Positions 1 through 7,409 of a DNA stretch of 64,000 nt are shown piece by piece (position 1 is the stretch's first letter; each line of letters starts with the position of its first letter). This stretch comes from Paenibacillus sp. R14(2021) (GTDB taxonomy: Bacteria; Bacillota; Bacilli; Paenibacillales; Paenibacillaceae). The position numbers and the translations under genes were made by a program. The DNA is taken from positions 5,901,001 to 5,965,000 of the forward strand of contig NZ_CP080269.1 of assembly GCF_019431355.1 (NCBI RefSeq), in the 5' to 3' direction. The notes beneath the pieces were generated by a model. It worked only from the letters and a program-made list of their open reading frames with translations. It was not told the origin of the DNA and searched no databases.

Positions 1-1
1 T

Positions 2-544
2 GTCACTCCGGAGCAAACGATTCCGGACCGTCCGCTGCATGTGCCCTGGGAAAGCTGCATTACGATTGGAACGTCGTTCTCGTTCGGATATGAAGATCAA
101 TATAAATCTGCCCGCCAATTGGTTCATATCCTGATGGAAGTGGTCGCCAAGGGCGGAAATCTAGCCCTGAACGTTGGACCGCAGCCGGATGGCAGACTTC
201 CGAAGGGCGCCATTAAGAGCATGAAGGAGCTTGGCGGGTGGTTAAAGGTGAATGGGGAAGCAGTATACGGCACGCGTATTTGCGCGCCTTACTTCACGGG
301 CGAGTGCGCCTTCACGCGAAAAGGCGACACCGTATACTGCACCTATTTATATGACAGCGAAATTTCGCAGGTATCCGAGCACATCTCAATCCCCTATACG
401 GATGCGGTTGAAGCGATCGAGCTTGTCGGGACTGACGAACCCTTGCCCTTCAAGCGGATCGGCACTGGACTCACGCTGCAGCTTCCGGCAAGTCAGCTGA
501 ACGGGAAAGCGCCGATCGCGCACGTATTCCGTATTCGATCCTAA
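2..544 (+). CDS. Alpha-L-fucosidase (GH29), C-terminal part only
   Basis: The reading frame is open from the first bases of the window, so the start lies upstream. The visible 180 residues match the end of GH29 alpha-L-fucosidases: a GGNLALNVGP-type strand of the catalytic barrel, the conserved PQPDGRLP turn, a helix with GGWLKVNGEAVYGT, then a C-terminal beta-sandwich. GH29 enzymes release terminal L-fucose by a retaining mechanism. The nucleophile Asp lies outside the window. A cre-like site follows the stop codon, then an AraC regulator and a sugar ABC importer. L-fucose isomerase is encoded 15 kb downstream, which suggests fucosylated glycans are used. No signal peptide can be judged. Confidence 0.85.
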   Translation, partial: VTPEQTIPDRPLHVPWESCITIGTSFSFGYEDQYKSARQLVHILMEVVAKGGNLALNVGPQPDGRLPKGAIKSMKELGGWLKVNGEAVYGTRICAPYFTGECAFTRKGDTVYCTYLYDSEISQVSEHISIPYTDAVEAIELVGTDEPLPFKRIGTGLTLQLPASQLNGKAPIAHVFRIRS

Positions 545-554
545 GCGTGAGGCA

Positions 555-570
555 TTGAAAGCGGTTACGA
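555..570 (+). promoter_or_regulatory. cre-like site (CcpA operator)
   Basis: TTGAAAGCGGTTACGA matches the published cre consensus WTGNAANCGNWNNCWW at every fixed base, with one W position off. It lies 10 bases after the fucosidase stop and 80 bases before the AraC-type regulator start, where CcpA could repress the regulator or transporter genes under carbon excess. The match is seen directly; binding is inferred. Confidence 0.6.
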
Positions 571-650
571 CGGTAGAATTGCTGGGGTATATGGTGTAAA
601 ATTATATTTTCAAAGATTCATTCACCAAAGCGAATGACCGGGGGGATAAA

Positions 651-2867
651 ATGAGCAGCAGCTGGTTTCAAAAATTGCTTTTATCTTATCTACCTGTGTT
701 TGTCGTGGTGGTCACGATCTTGTTCGTCGTTTTCTTCCTAACGCTAAGCGAGCAGAATCGCAAAGAAGCGCTGAAAGCCAACGGATTTCTTGCGGAACAA
801 GAAGTCCGTTTTACGGACAATTCCTTGAAGACGATCGATTATCAAGTGTTACGCGATACGCTTTCTTCCGCAGAGCTGAAGCGGTTCTTTGGCACGGATA
901 GCAGCGACGTGTATGGCAACATTCAAGCCAACAAGCTCATCAATGACTGGAAACTCAATTACCCGATTATCGACTCCGTTTATTTTATCCGATTGAAGGA
1001 CCGTTTCGTCTTAGGGGACGGATCGGGACTGCAGTCGGACTTTATGGATAATGCGTTCATACGCCCCTATATCGAGCAACGAGCGGCAGCCGGCAAATGG
1101 TCGGGAAAGCGAAGCTATAAGCCGTATGAAGCATCGGAGCGATCGGATGTCATTTCCCTGGTGCAGGGGTACCCGCATTTTACGATGAAGAAAAAAGGCT
1201 TCGTGGTCCTTAATGTCAGCTTGTCCAAACTGAAACAAACCCTCTTACCGATGTATAATCCTTCGCTTACGTTTGTTCGAATCAGTGATAACCAGGGCGG
1301 CATCCTGATGGATGACAAAGCTGTCAATCCAGGGGAACGAAGCGTCCTGTCCCGGTATGTTTCCCCCTATACCGGATGGGTGTTCGAAAGCGGTCCGGCT
1401 AACGGAAGGTTGTCACGGCTTGCTCTCAATTTCTACAGTATTTGGGTCATTATAGCCGTTGCCGTCGTGCTGCTTGGCGTTGTCTGGGTCGTTCATGTCA
1501 CTCGCCGGAATTATAAGCCGATCAGCCAATTGGTATTGCTAATCCGAACAAGTGCTTTGATTAAGCCCGACATCGGTCAGCCCGGCAGTAATGAATTCGG
1601 GTTTATTCGCGGGGCGCTGGAACATCTGATGGAGGAAACCACGAGAACGAGGGTGAAGGACGAGAAAACGATCATCTTACAGAAGAAGCATCGGTTCCAA
1701 GAGACCGTAGAAGGTACCGCCCCGGTTCGCGAAACGGAATGGCAAACGGATTTGATTGCTTTCCACGTGAAGCCGGCGGGATCGCTAGCGTTCATGCTCG
1801 AGCTGGAAATCGATCGGTATCCACAGTTTACCGCTGGTTACCATCATCAAGATCAATCGATACTCAAATTCGTTGTTTCGAGCGTTACCCAAGAGACAGC
1901 GGGTCAGAGCGACGCTTCGACGTGGGTGGAATGGGTCACGGATCGCAGGCTTTCCGCCATTGTATGGGTGCCAGACGAAGCGGACGGCGCCCAGCTGAGC
2001 ATGCTGATTGGAGAGCAGATCGTAGAGTGGGTGCGCAGCAATTTGAGCTTCACCGTCACGATTGGCGTTCACGGTATGGCGGCAAATCTCGAGGAAATCA
2101 GGCGTTCTCATGAAATCGCGCGCAACCTGCTGCAATATAAGGCTGTACTTGGTACGGGAAGGGTGCTGAATTCGGAGGAATTGGACGGGGCCGAACATCG
2201 CGTTCATGACTTTTTCGGGACGATCCATGCGCTGTCGCAAGGGATCCGGCTCGCCGAGAGCGGATGGAAGAGGCATTTGGACGAGTTGTTTGACCAAATC
2301 TCGGATTCCGTCTCGTCACGGAAGGAAATCGAGAGCCTCCTGCAGCTCCTGCAGCAGCAGCTGAACCGGGTATTCCTGGAGCTATCCAAGGATTATCGGA
2401 ATGTGTGGAAGGATGCAGGCGCCGAGCTGTTTGAGCTTTGGAGGAACTGGGAGACACTATCCGAACTGCAGCAGGGATGCGCGCGAATTTTCGAGGCAGT
2501 GACGGGTAAATTTCAGGTTTTGAAGGATTCACAGCGGACGCGAGCAGTTATTGGCGATATCCGGTCCTACATAGAAGAAAATTATCCGAATCCGGAGCTG
2601 TCGCTCGATCATCTCAGCGATAAGTTTACGCTTCATGCCAAGAATATCAGCAAGCTGTTTAAGGAGGAATGCGGCTGCAATTTCGTCGATTTCCTAATCG
2701 GTCTGAGGATGGATAAGGCTAAGCTGCTGCTCCTTTCGACGGACAAGTCCCTTCAGGAAATTAGCTCGCAGGTCGGCTATTTCAACTATAATTCTTTCAA
2801 CCGGGCATTTAAAAATGTTGCAGGATTTTCTCCAAGCGATTATCGCAAACAACAAGCTTATCGATGA
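651..2867 (+). CDS. Membrane-anchored AraC-family transcriptional regulator
   Basis: 738 residues; ATG start 6 bases behind a GGGGGGA SD. A first membrane segment (about residues 11-31) and a second (about 260-283) bracket an extracytoplasmic sensor region. A coiled linker follows the second segment, and the last 100 residues form an AraC-type double helix-turn-helix (SDKFTLHAKNISKLFKEECG, then QEISSQVGYFNYNSFNRAFK). This architecture is common in Paenibacillus next to sugar ABC importers and usually senses an external saccharide. The importer genes that follow are the likely targets. The sensor part has no motif I can name. A rho-independent terminator closes the gene. Confidence 0.85.
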   Translation: MSSSWFQKLLLSYLPVFVVVVTILFVVFFLTLSEQNRKEALKANGFLAEQEVRFTDNSLKTIDYQVLRDTLSSAELKRFFGTDSSDVYGNIQANKLINDWKLNYPIIDSVYFIRLKDRFVLGDGSGLQSDFMDNAFIRPYIEQRAAAGKWSGKRSYKPYEASERSDVISLVQGYPHFTMKKKGFVVLNVSLSKLKQTLLPMYNPSLTFVRISDNQGGILMDDKAVNPGERSVLSRYVSPYTGWVFESGPANGRLSRLALNFYSIWVIIAVAVVLLGVVWVVHVTRRNYKPISQLVLLIRTSALIKPDIGQPGSNEFGFIRGALEHLMEETTRTRVKDEKTIILQKKHRFQETVEGTAPVRETEWQTDLIAFHVKPAGSLAFMLELEIDRYPQFTAGYHHQDQSILKFVVSSVTQETAGQSDASTWVEWVTDRRLSAIVWVPDEADGAQLSMLIGEQIVEWVRSNLSFTVTIGVHGMAANLEEIRRSHEIARNLLQYKAVLGTGRVLNSEELDGAEHRVHDFFGTIHALSQGIRLAESGWKRHLDELFDQISDSVSSRKEIESLLQLLQQQLNRVFLELSKDYRNVWKDAGAELFELWRNWETLSELQQGCARIFEAVTGKFQVLKDSQRTRAVIGDIRSYIEENYPNPELSLDHLSDKFTLHAKNISKLFKEECGCNFVDFLIGLRMDKAKLLLLSTDKSLQEISSQVGYFNYNSFNRAFKNVAGFSPSDYRKQQAYR

Positions 2868-2873
2868 TCCATC

Positions 2874-2915
2874 AAACCTTGGACGTGCTGACGCATGGCG
2901 GTCCAAGGTTTTTTG
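2874..2915 (+). terminator. Rho-independent terminator after the AraC regulator
   Basis: Inverted arms AAACCTTGGAC (2874-2884) and GTCCAAGGTTT (2901-2911) run straight into a T tract. The hairpin starts 7 bases after the stop codon and separates the regulator from the importer operon. Confidence 0.85.
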
Positions 2916-2926
2916 CTTTTTTCGTG

Positions 2927-3016
2927 AATAGGCAGTCCCTGTTAAATAGGCTGCCTAGGGCGATCATCTAAGCAGCGGCGAAAAATAGGCAAAGTAGAAA
3001 AATGCGGGATAGGCAA
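2927..3016 (+). repeat. Four AATAGGCA-like direct repeats upstream of the importer operon
   Basis: AATAGGCA (2927), AATAGGCT (2945), AATAGGCA (2984) and GATAGGCA (3009) lie in the same orientation in the gene-free stretch between the AraC terminator and the first permease. AraC-family activators bind direct repeats upstream of their target promoters, so these are candidate sites for the upstream regulator. The rest of the 2916-3217 gap holds a GAAAAGCGCTTTGG palindrome at about 3041-3055 that matches cre only weakly, and no convincing gene. Confidence 0.45.
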
Positions 3017-3217
3017 GCTTCCCGCGCATGCGCAGCGCGGAAAAGCGCTTTGGAGAAAATTGCGTGCTCAAGGAATCTTACGCATTGCTGTTTCGATGCA
3101 ATGCCAGCTAGAATCAAGCTATCGAACCAAGCCCGGCGAGGCAGCTAGTAAGCTAGTAAAGAGAGACTTGGCCGGGGCTTGAAACAAGTCATGAGTCTGA
3201 ATGAAGGAGAAATGCGG

Positions 3218-4123
3218 ATGGTACAAACATGGATCAAAATGAGGCGGAGCTGGGAATTGTATCTCCTGGTTCTTCTTCCGGTGCTTTATCTGATCATTTT
3301 TCAGTACATTCCCATGTTCGGCGTTATCATCGCATTCAAAGATTTCAATGTGATAAAAGGGATTTTGGGTAGCCCGTGGGTGGGCTTCAAGCACTTTAAT
3401 GAATTGTTTCAATCACCGAATTTTCCGCTGCTAATCAAAAACACACTTCTAATCAGCTTATATTCTCTGATAGCAGGTTTTCCGATTCCGATTCTCCTGG
3501 CGCTGGCCCTGAACGAAATTCGAACGGGTTTTTTCAAACGATCCGTACAGATGATCACTTACGCGCCTCACTTTATTTCAACCGTCGTCATGGTATCGAT
3601 CGTTATCCTGATGCTTTCGCCGCATGTCGGCGTCGTGGATCGGTTGTTCACGTTTTTCGGATGGCCAGGGACGAATTTCATGGGCGAGCCGACATTGTTC
3701 AAATCCATTTACGTTTGGTCCGGCGTATGGCAGGAAATGGGGTATGCCTCCATCATCTATATCGCCGCATTAGCCGGCGTCGATCCTTCACTCTATGAGG
3801 CAGCGCGGATGGACGGAGCGTCCCGAATCAAGAAAATCATTCATATCGATCTGCCTTCATTGATCCCGATTGCGGTTACGATGCTGATTCTCAGTTTGGG
3901 TAGCGCCATGGCGGTTGGCTTTGAAAAAATCTACCTGATGCAAAATTCGCTCAACCTGAGTACATCGGAGGTTATTTCCACTTACGTATACAAGGTCGGT
4001 CTCCTTGGGGCCAACTTCAGTTTCTCCTCCGCGGTCGGGTTGTTCAATTCCGTCATCAACCTGATGCTGCTCGTTATCGTCAATGCCATTGCCCGTAGAG
4101 TTTCAGAGAACAGCTTATGGTAG
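3218..4123 (+). CDS. Sugar ABC transporter permease (LplB-type)
   Basis: 301 residues from ATG 3218, chosen because AAGGAG at 3204-3209 sits 8 bases upstream; ATG 3212 is closer and the TTG at 3179 has no SD. Six membrane segments are visible. The EAARMDGASRIKKIIHIDLPSL stretch (EAA loop, about 200-220) is the contact point for the ATPase subunit. The family imports oligosaccharides (LplB/YteP type). The gene overlaps or abuts the second permease and is followed by a solute-binding lipoprotein. No ATP-binding gene is present, as is usual for importers that share an MsmX-type ATPase. Confidence 0.9.
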   Translation: MVQTWIKMRRSWELYLLVLLPVLYLIIFQYIPMFGVIIAFKDFNVIKGILGSPWVGFKHFNELFQSPNFPLLIKNTLLISLYSLIAGFPIPILLALALNEIRTGFFKRSVQMITYAPHFISTVVMVSIVILMLSPHVGVVDRLFTFFGWPGTNFMGEPTLFKSIYVWSGVWQEMGYASIIYIAALAGVDPSLYEAARMDGASRIKKIIHIDLPSLIPIAVTMLILSLGSAMAVGFEKIYLMQNSLNLSTSEVISTYVYKVGLLGANFSFSSAVGLFNSVINLMLLVIVNAIARRVSENSLW

Positions 4124-4137
4124 AAAGGCGGCCGTCT

Positions 4138-5037
4138 ATGCTGACCAAACAAAGAATCAGGGAACCGTTCGGCGACCGCGTACTGCTAACCATCATTTAT
4201 TTCCTGCTCGGTACGTTGACGCTGACGGTGCTTTATCCGCTGCTTTATATTTTAAGCTCGTCCATCAGCTCGCCTAACGCCGTCGTTTCCGGCCAAGTGT
4301 GGTTGTTTCCGGTCGAGTTTTCACTCCGAGCCTATAAGTCGATTTTTCAGAGCTCCCAGTTGATGCTGGGCTATTATAACAGCATTGTCTATACCGTCGT
4401 CGGCACATTTATCAACGTGGCCTTTACCGTGCTGATGGCTTTTCCCCTATCGCAGCGAACGATGGCTGGCCGTAAGTACATCATGATTCTCATGATGATC
4501 ACGTTATTTTTCAGCGGCGGCCTTATACCCACTTACCTGTTGGTCAAAAATTTGCACATGCTGGATACACGTTGGGCGCTATGGCTTCCCGGAGCGTTCT
4601 CCGTCTTCCAGGTGATTATCGCAAGAACCTTTTTCCAAACCTCGATTCCGTTGGAACTGCAAGAGGCTTCCCAGATTGACGGCTGCCGAGATTCGCGTTA
4701 TTTGTGGAGCATCGTTTTGCCGCTGTCGAAGCCGATTCTAGCCGTGATGACGCTGATGTATGCGGTAGGGCACTGGAACGCTTACTTTGATGCACTCATC
4801 TATTTGAGATCCGAGCATCTGTTTCCACTTCAATACGTCCTGCGGAATATGTTGATCCTTAACGCGGCCGACCCGGAGATGCTGGCGAATACGGCCCAGA
4901 AGCTGCGCGATCAAGGCTTCGAGCAGGTGCTGAAGTACGCGCTTATCGTCGTTGCCTGCGTGCCGGTGCTCATTATGTACCCGTTCGTGCAAAAGCATTT
5001 TGTCAAAGGGGTTATGATCGGCTCCTTAAAGGGCTAG
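4138..5037 (+). CDS. Sugar ABC transporter permease (LplC/YtcP-type)
   Basis: 299 residues from ATG 4138, preceded by GAAAGGCGG at 4123-4131. An in-frame ATG at 4117 overlaps the end of the first permease and is possible but lacks an SD. It belongs to the MalG-like inner-membrane permeases: six membrane segments and an EASQIDGCRDSRYLWSIVLP EAA loop at about 180-200 for ATPase docking. It forms a heterodimeric channel with the upstream permease. The ending (KGVMIGSLKG) is the usual one for this family. Confidence 0.9.
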   Translation: MLTKQRIREPFGDRVLLTIIYFLLGTLTLTVLYPLLYILSSSISSPNAVVSGQVWLFPVEFSLRAYKSIFQSSQLMLGYYNSIVYTVVGTFINVAFTVLMAFPLSQRTMAGRKYIMILMMITLFFSGGLIPTYLLVKNLHMLDTRWALWLPGAFSVFQVIIARTFFQTSIPLELQEASQIDGCRDSRYLWSIVLPLSKPILAVMTLMYAVGHWNAYFDALIYLRSEHLFPLQYVLRNMLILNAADPEMLANTAQKLRDQGFEQVLKYALIVVACVPVLIMYPFVQKHFVKGVMIGSLKG

Positions 5038-5198
5038 CTGATTGAAGATAAGCCAGCGAAAACGTGAATTAAAGGTGGAGGTGAGGCGGCAGCCGATTCA
5101 AAGCGTTCAAAGGGCAATAAAGCTGGGGGAACTGCTCAAGTTTCACGAATACGTATGAGCAGGCAACAACTTATATGATCCAAGGAGGAATCAGACCT

Positions 5199-6890
5199 TT
5201 GAAAAAGTCCATTTGGGTATCGCTTATGCTTGTATTGATCAGCAGTATCGTCCTTTCCGCGTGTGGCAGCAGCGACAAGAAAGATAATGCCGGAGCCGGT
5301 AAAGCCAATACTGGAGCTGAAGCCTCGAACGACAAGGCTGCGGACGACAAGGCTGCGAACGAAACACCGTCCAAACCGGTTGATATTGGATTCTTTGCTC
5401 CGCAAGGGAAGGCGCCGCTCGAGGACAACGATTACACCAAGTTCGTGGAACAGAAATTCAACGTCAAGATCAAGTGGGACTTGGCGCCAACCGATGCGCT
5501 CGTAGACCGCAGACAGCTGCTGCTCGCGAGCGGCGACTATCCGGAGGTGTTCCTGGAAGGCAAATTCACGAATTCGGACCTGATGACATACGGCAAACAG
5601 GGTGTGTTGATTCCGCTTAACAATTTGATTGACAAGTACGCGCCGAATTTGAAAGCGATGATGGACAAGAAGCCTTATTTGAAAGAAGCGATGACGGCGC
5701 CGGACGGCAATATTTATGGGATTCCGCGCTTTAACGAGTGTTACCACTGCACGTTCTCGCAGAAGTATTGGATCAACAAGGAGTGGCTCGACAAGCTTGG
5801 TCTTTCCGTACCGACGACGACGGACGAGCTCTATAACGTATTGAAAGCCTTCAAAACGAAAGATCCGAACGGCAATGGAAAAGCGGATGAAATACCGCTC
5901 ACCGGCGCGCCGAACAAATACGTCTGGAACGGTAATATCGATGCGTACCTCATGAATGCCTTTATTTACAATGATAATGACAAATACTTGACCGTTACGG
6001 ACGGCAAAATAGATTTTGCCGCGAATAAGCCGCAGTGGAAGGAAGGTCTGGTTTACTTGCACAAGCTGTACAGCGACGGCTTGATCGACAAAGCGTCTTT
6101 TACGCAAAACGACCAAGCGGTCGGTCAGCTCGGTAATCGCGAGGGCGACGAAATCGTCGGTTCCATCACGACGGCGCTGCTCAGCTACCTGGTAAACACG
6201 TACGACGATAAGATCACGCGCCACAAGCATTGGGTCATCGTGCCGCCGCTTAAAGGACCTGAGGGCGTACAGCTTGCGGGCATGTGGCAGGGCTTTGGCG
6301 AGTTCGCCATGACCATTACAAATAAAGCAAGCGAAGAGCAGCAAATCGCAGCGATTAAAATTGCCGACTATGCCTTCAGTGAGGAAGGTGCGCTGCTCAG
6401 CGAATATGGCGTGAAAGAGGGAATTGGCTGGAAGAAAGCAGAAGCCGATGAGAAGAACATTGACGGGAAACCGGCCAAATACAGCTTCGCAAATCTTACA
6501 CCAGTTGACCCAAATGTCGTTCGCAACGACAGCTGGTCGCTGCTGGGACCGAAGGATCTGTCAAAGGATTTCCGCGACTTGTTCGCAACAGCGCAGGATC
6601 CGCTGACCGGCGCAGGTTACGAGAAGCGTCTGGCCGACGCTACCGCCGCGTTCGCTCCGTATGCGCCTAAGGAATTCTATCCGGCCAGCGCATTCGTTCG
6701 TCCCGAAGATACGGACACGATCGCCCAGTTGGCGACGTCCATTAAAGACTACGTGCAGTCCAACATGGCACAGTTCATCATCGGCGATAAGAACATCGAT
6801 AAGGATTGGGATGCCTATGTGAAAGGGTTCGACGGTTTGAACCTGCCGCAGTACATCCAAATCTATCAATCGGCGTTAGAGAAAAAATAA
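5199..6890 (+). CDS. Extracellular solute-binding lipoprotein of the sugar ABC importer (LplA-type)
   Basis: 563 residues from TTG 5199, 10 bases after AAGGAGG (5182-5188); the in-frame ATG at 5175 lies before that SD and is rejected. The N-terminus is a lipoprotein signal with lipobox LSAC (Cys at about 22), then an acidic Ala/Asp/Asn-rich tether. The rest is a large family-1-type binding protein (DPNGNGKADEIPLTG, MWQGFGEFAMTI) of the kind paired with LplB/LplC permeases. It presents oligosaccharides to the permeases on the outer face of the membrane. The ligand cannot be read from the sequence; the neighbouring fucosidase hints at a fucosylated glycan. Confidence 0.88.
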   Translation: MKKSIWVSLMLVLISSIVLSACGSSDKKDNAGAGKANTGAEASNDKAADDKAANETPSKPVDIGFFAPQGKAPLEDNDYTKFVEQKFNVKIKWDLAPTDALVDRRQLLLASGDYPEVFLEGKFTNSDLMTYGKQGVLIPLNNLIDKYAPNLKAMMDKKPYLKEAMTAPDGNIYGIPRFNECYHCTFSQKYWINKEWLDKLGLSVPTTTDELYNVLKAFKTKDPNGNGKADEIPLTGAPNKYVWNGNIDAYLMNAFIYNDNDKYLTVTDGKIDFAANKPQWKEGLVYLHKLYSDGLIDKASFTQNDQAVGQLGNREGDEIVGSITTALLSYLVNTYDDKITRHKHWVIVPPLKGPEGVQLAGMWQGFGEFAMTITNKASEEQQIAAIKIADYAFSEEGALLSEYGVKEGIGWKKAEADEKNIDGKPAKYSFANLTPVDPNVVRNDSWSLLGPKDLSKDFRDLFATAQDPLTGAGYEKRLADATAAFAPYAPKEFYPASAFVRPEDTDTIAQLATSIKDYVQSNMAQFIIGDKNIDKDWDAYVKGFDGLNLPQYIQIYQSALEKK

Positions 6891-7409
6891 ATCGAGAGCC
6901 AGCGCACGGGGGTGTCCCAAAAGTCATCAAAAGATGACGATGGATTCCTTGAATATAATTGGTTAAGGTAGGAATCCGCTCACATAGGCGAACGCTGACG
7001 CTTCTCCAGAATCATGCGACCTGCTCCGTTCAGGGCTCCTTGGCCTCGCGGACAACAACCGGAAAACGATGGACCGTGAACAGCAAGAGCCTTCGGATCT
7101 GCCGGGCTTGAAGGTAGAGGGTTTACCAATTTTGGTTACGGCCTGTTGAATGCAAATCAAGGGGGAAGCGCGATGCGCTTCCTTTTTTTGTTGACGGGTC
7201 ACGTGAACGAGCCGGTAATTCTGAACAATTAGGCAACAGCCGGCATCATCGGTCATCGGCTTATGCATGCGGTCTCAAAAAAATGTTTTCCAAAATTTCG
7301 CAACTATTACAGGGAGTGTGACGTCTTACTAAGCAATGTTGGTAACTAGCACTGCCGAGAGACGCATTTCATGCGCTCGGGGCAAAAGAGAGCGTAGAGG
7401 AGACGTAGC
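6891..7409. other. 519-base gene-free stretch with a possible IS end and a terminator
   Basis: Starting at about 6908 is GGGGGTGTCCCAAAAGTCAT, which resembles the terminal inverted repeat of IS1182-like elements; no partner end or transposase is seen. It overlaps a small hairpin GTCATC-aaaa-GATGAC (6922-6937). A perfect terminator stem lies at 7164-7182. Just before the next gene a hairpin CCGAG..CGCAT-ttc-ATGCG-CTCGG (about 7352-7378) sits in the leader. Frames here look random and I see no supported gene. Confidence 0.4.
7164..7189 (+). terminator. Rho-independent terminator
   Basis: GGAAGCGC (7164-7171), a three-base loop, and GCGCTTCC (7175-7182) are followed by seven T. It probably ends transcription that reads through from the ABC importer operon. 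An SD-like AGGGGG and an ATG fall inside the stem and loop; this is taken as coincidence. Confidence 0.7.

Noticed and set aside
3041-3055. GAAAAGCGCTTTGG palindrome as a cre site
   Set aside because: Several fixed positions of the cre consensus are missed; kept only as a remark.
5136-6344. 402-codon open frame antisense to the solute-binding protein
   Set aside because: Shadow frame without SD, and the forward gene has a lipobox and family match.
6963-7268. 101-codon minus-strand frame in the 519-base gap
   Set aside because: No SD or motif, it crosses the terminator hairpin, and composition is not protein-like.
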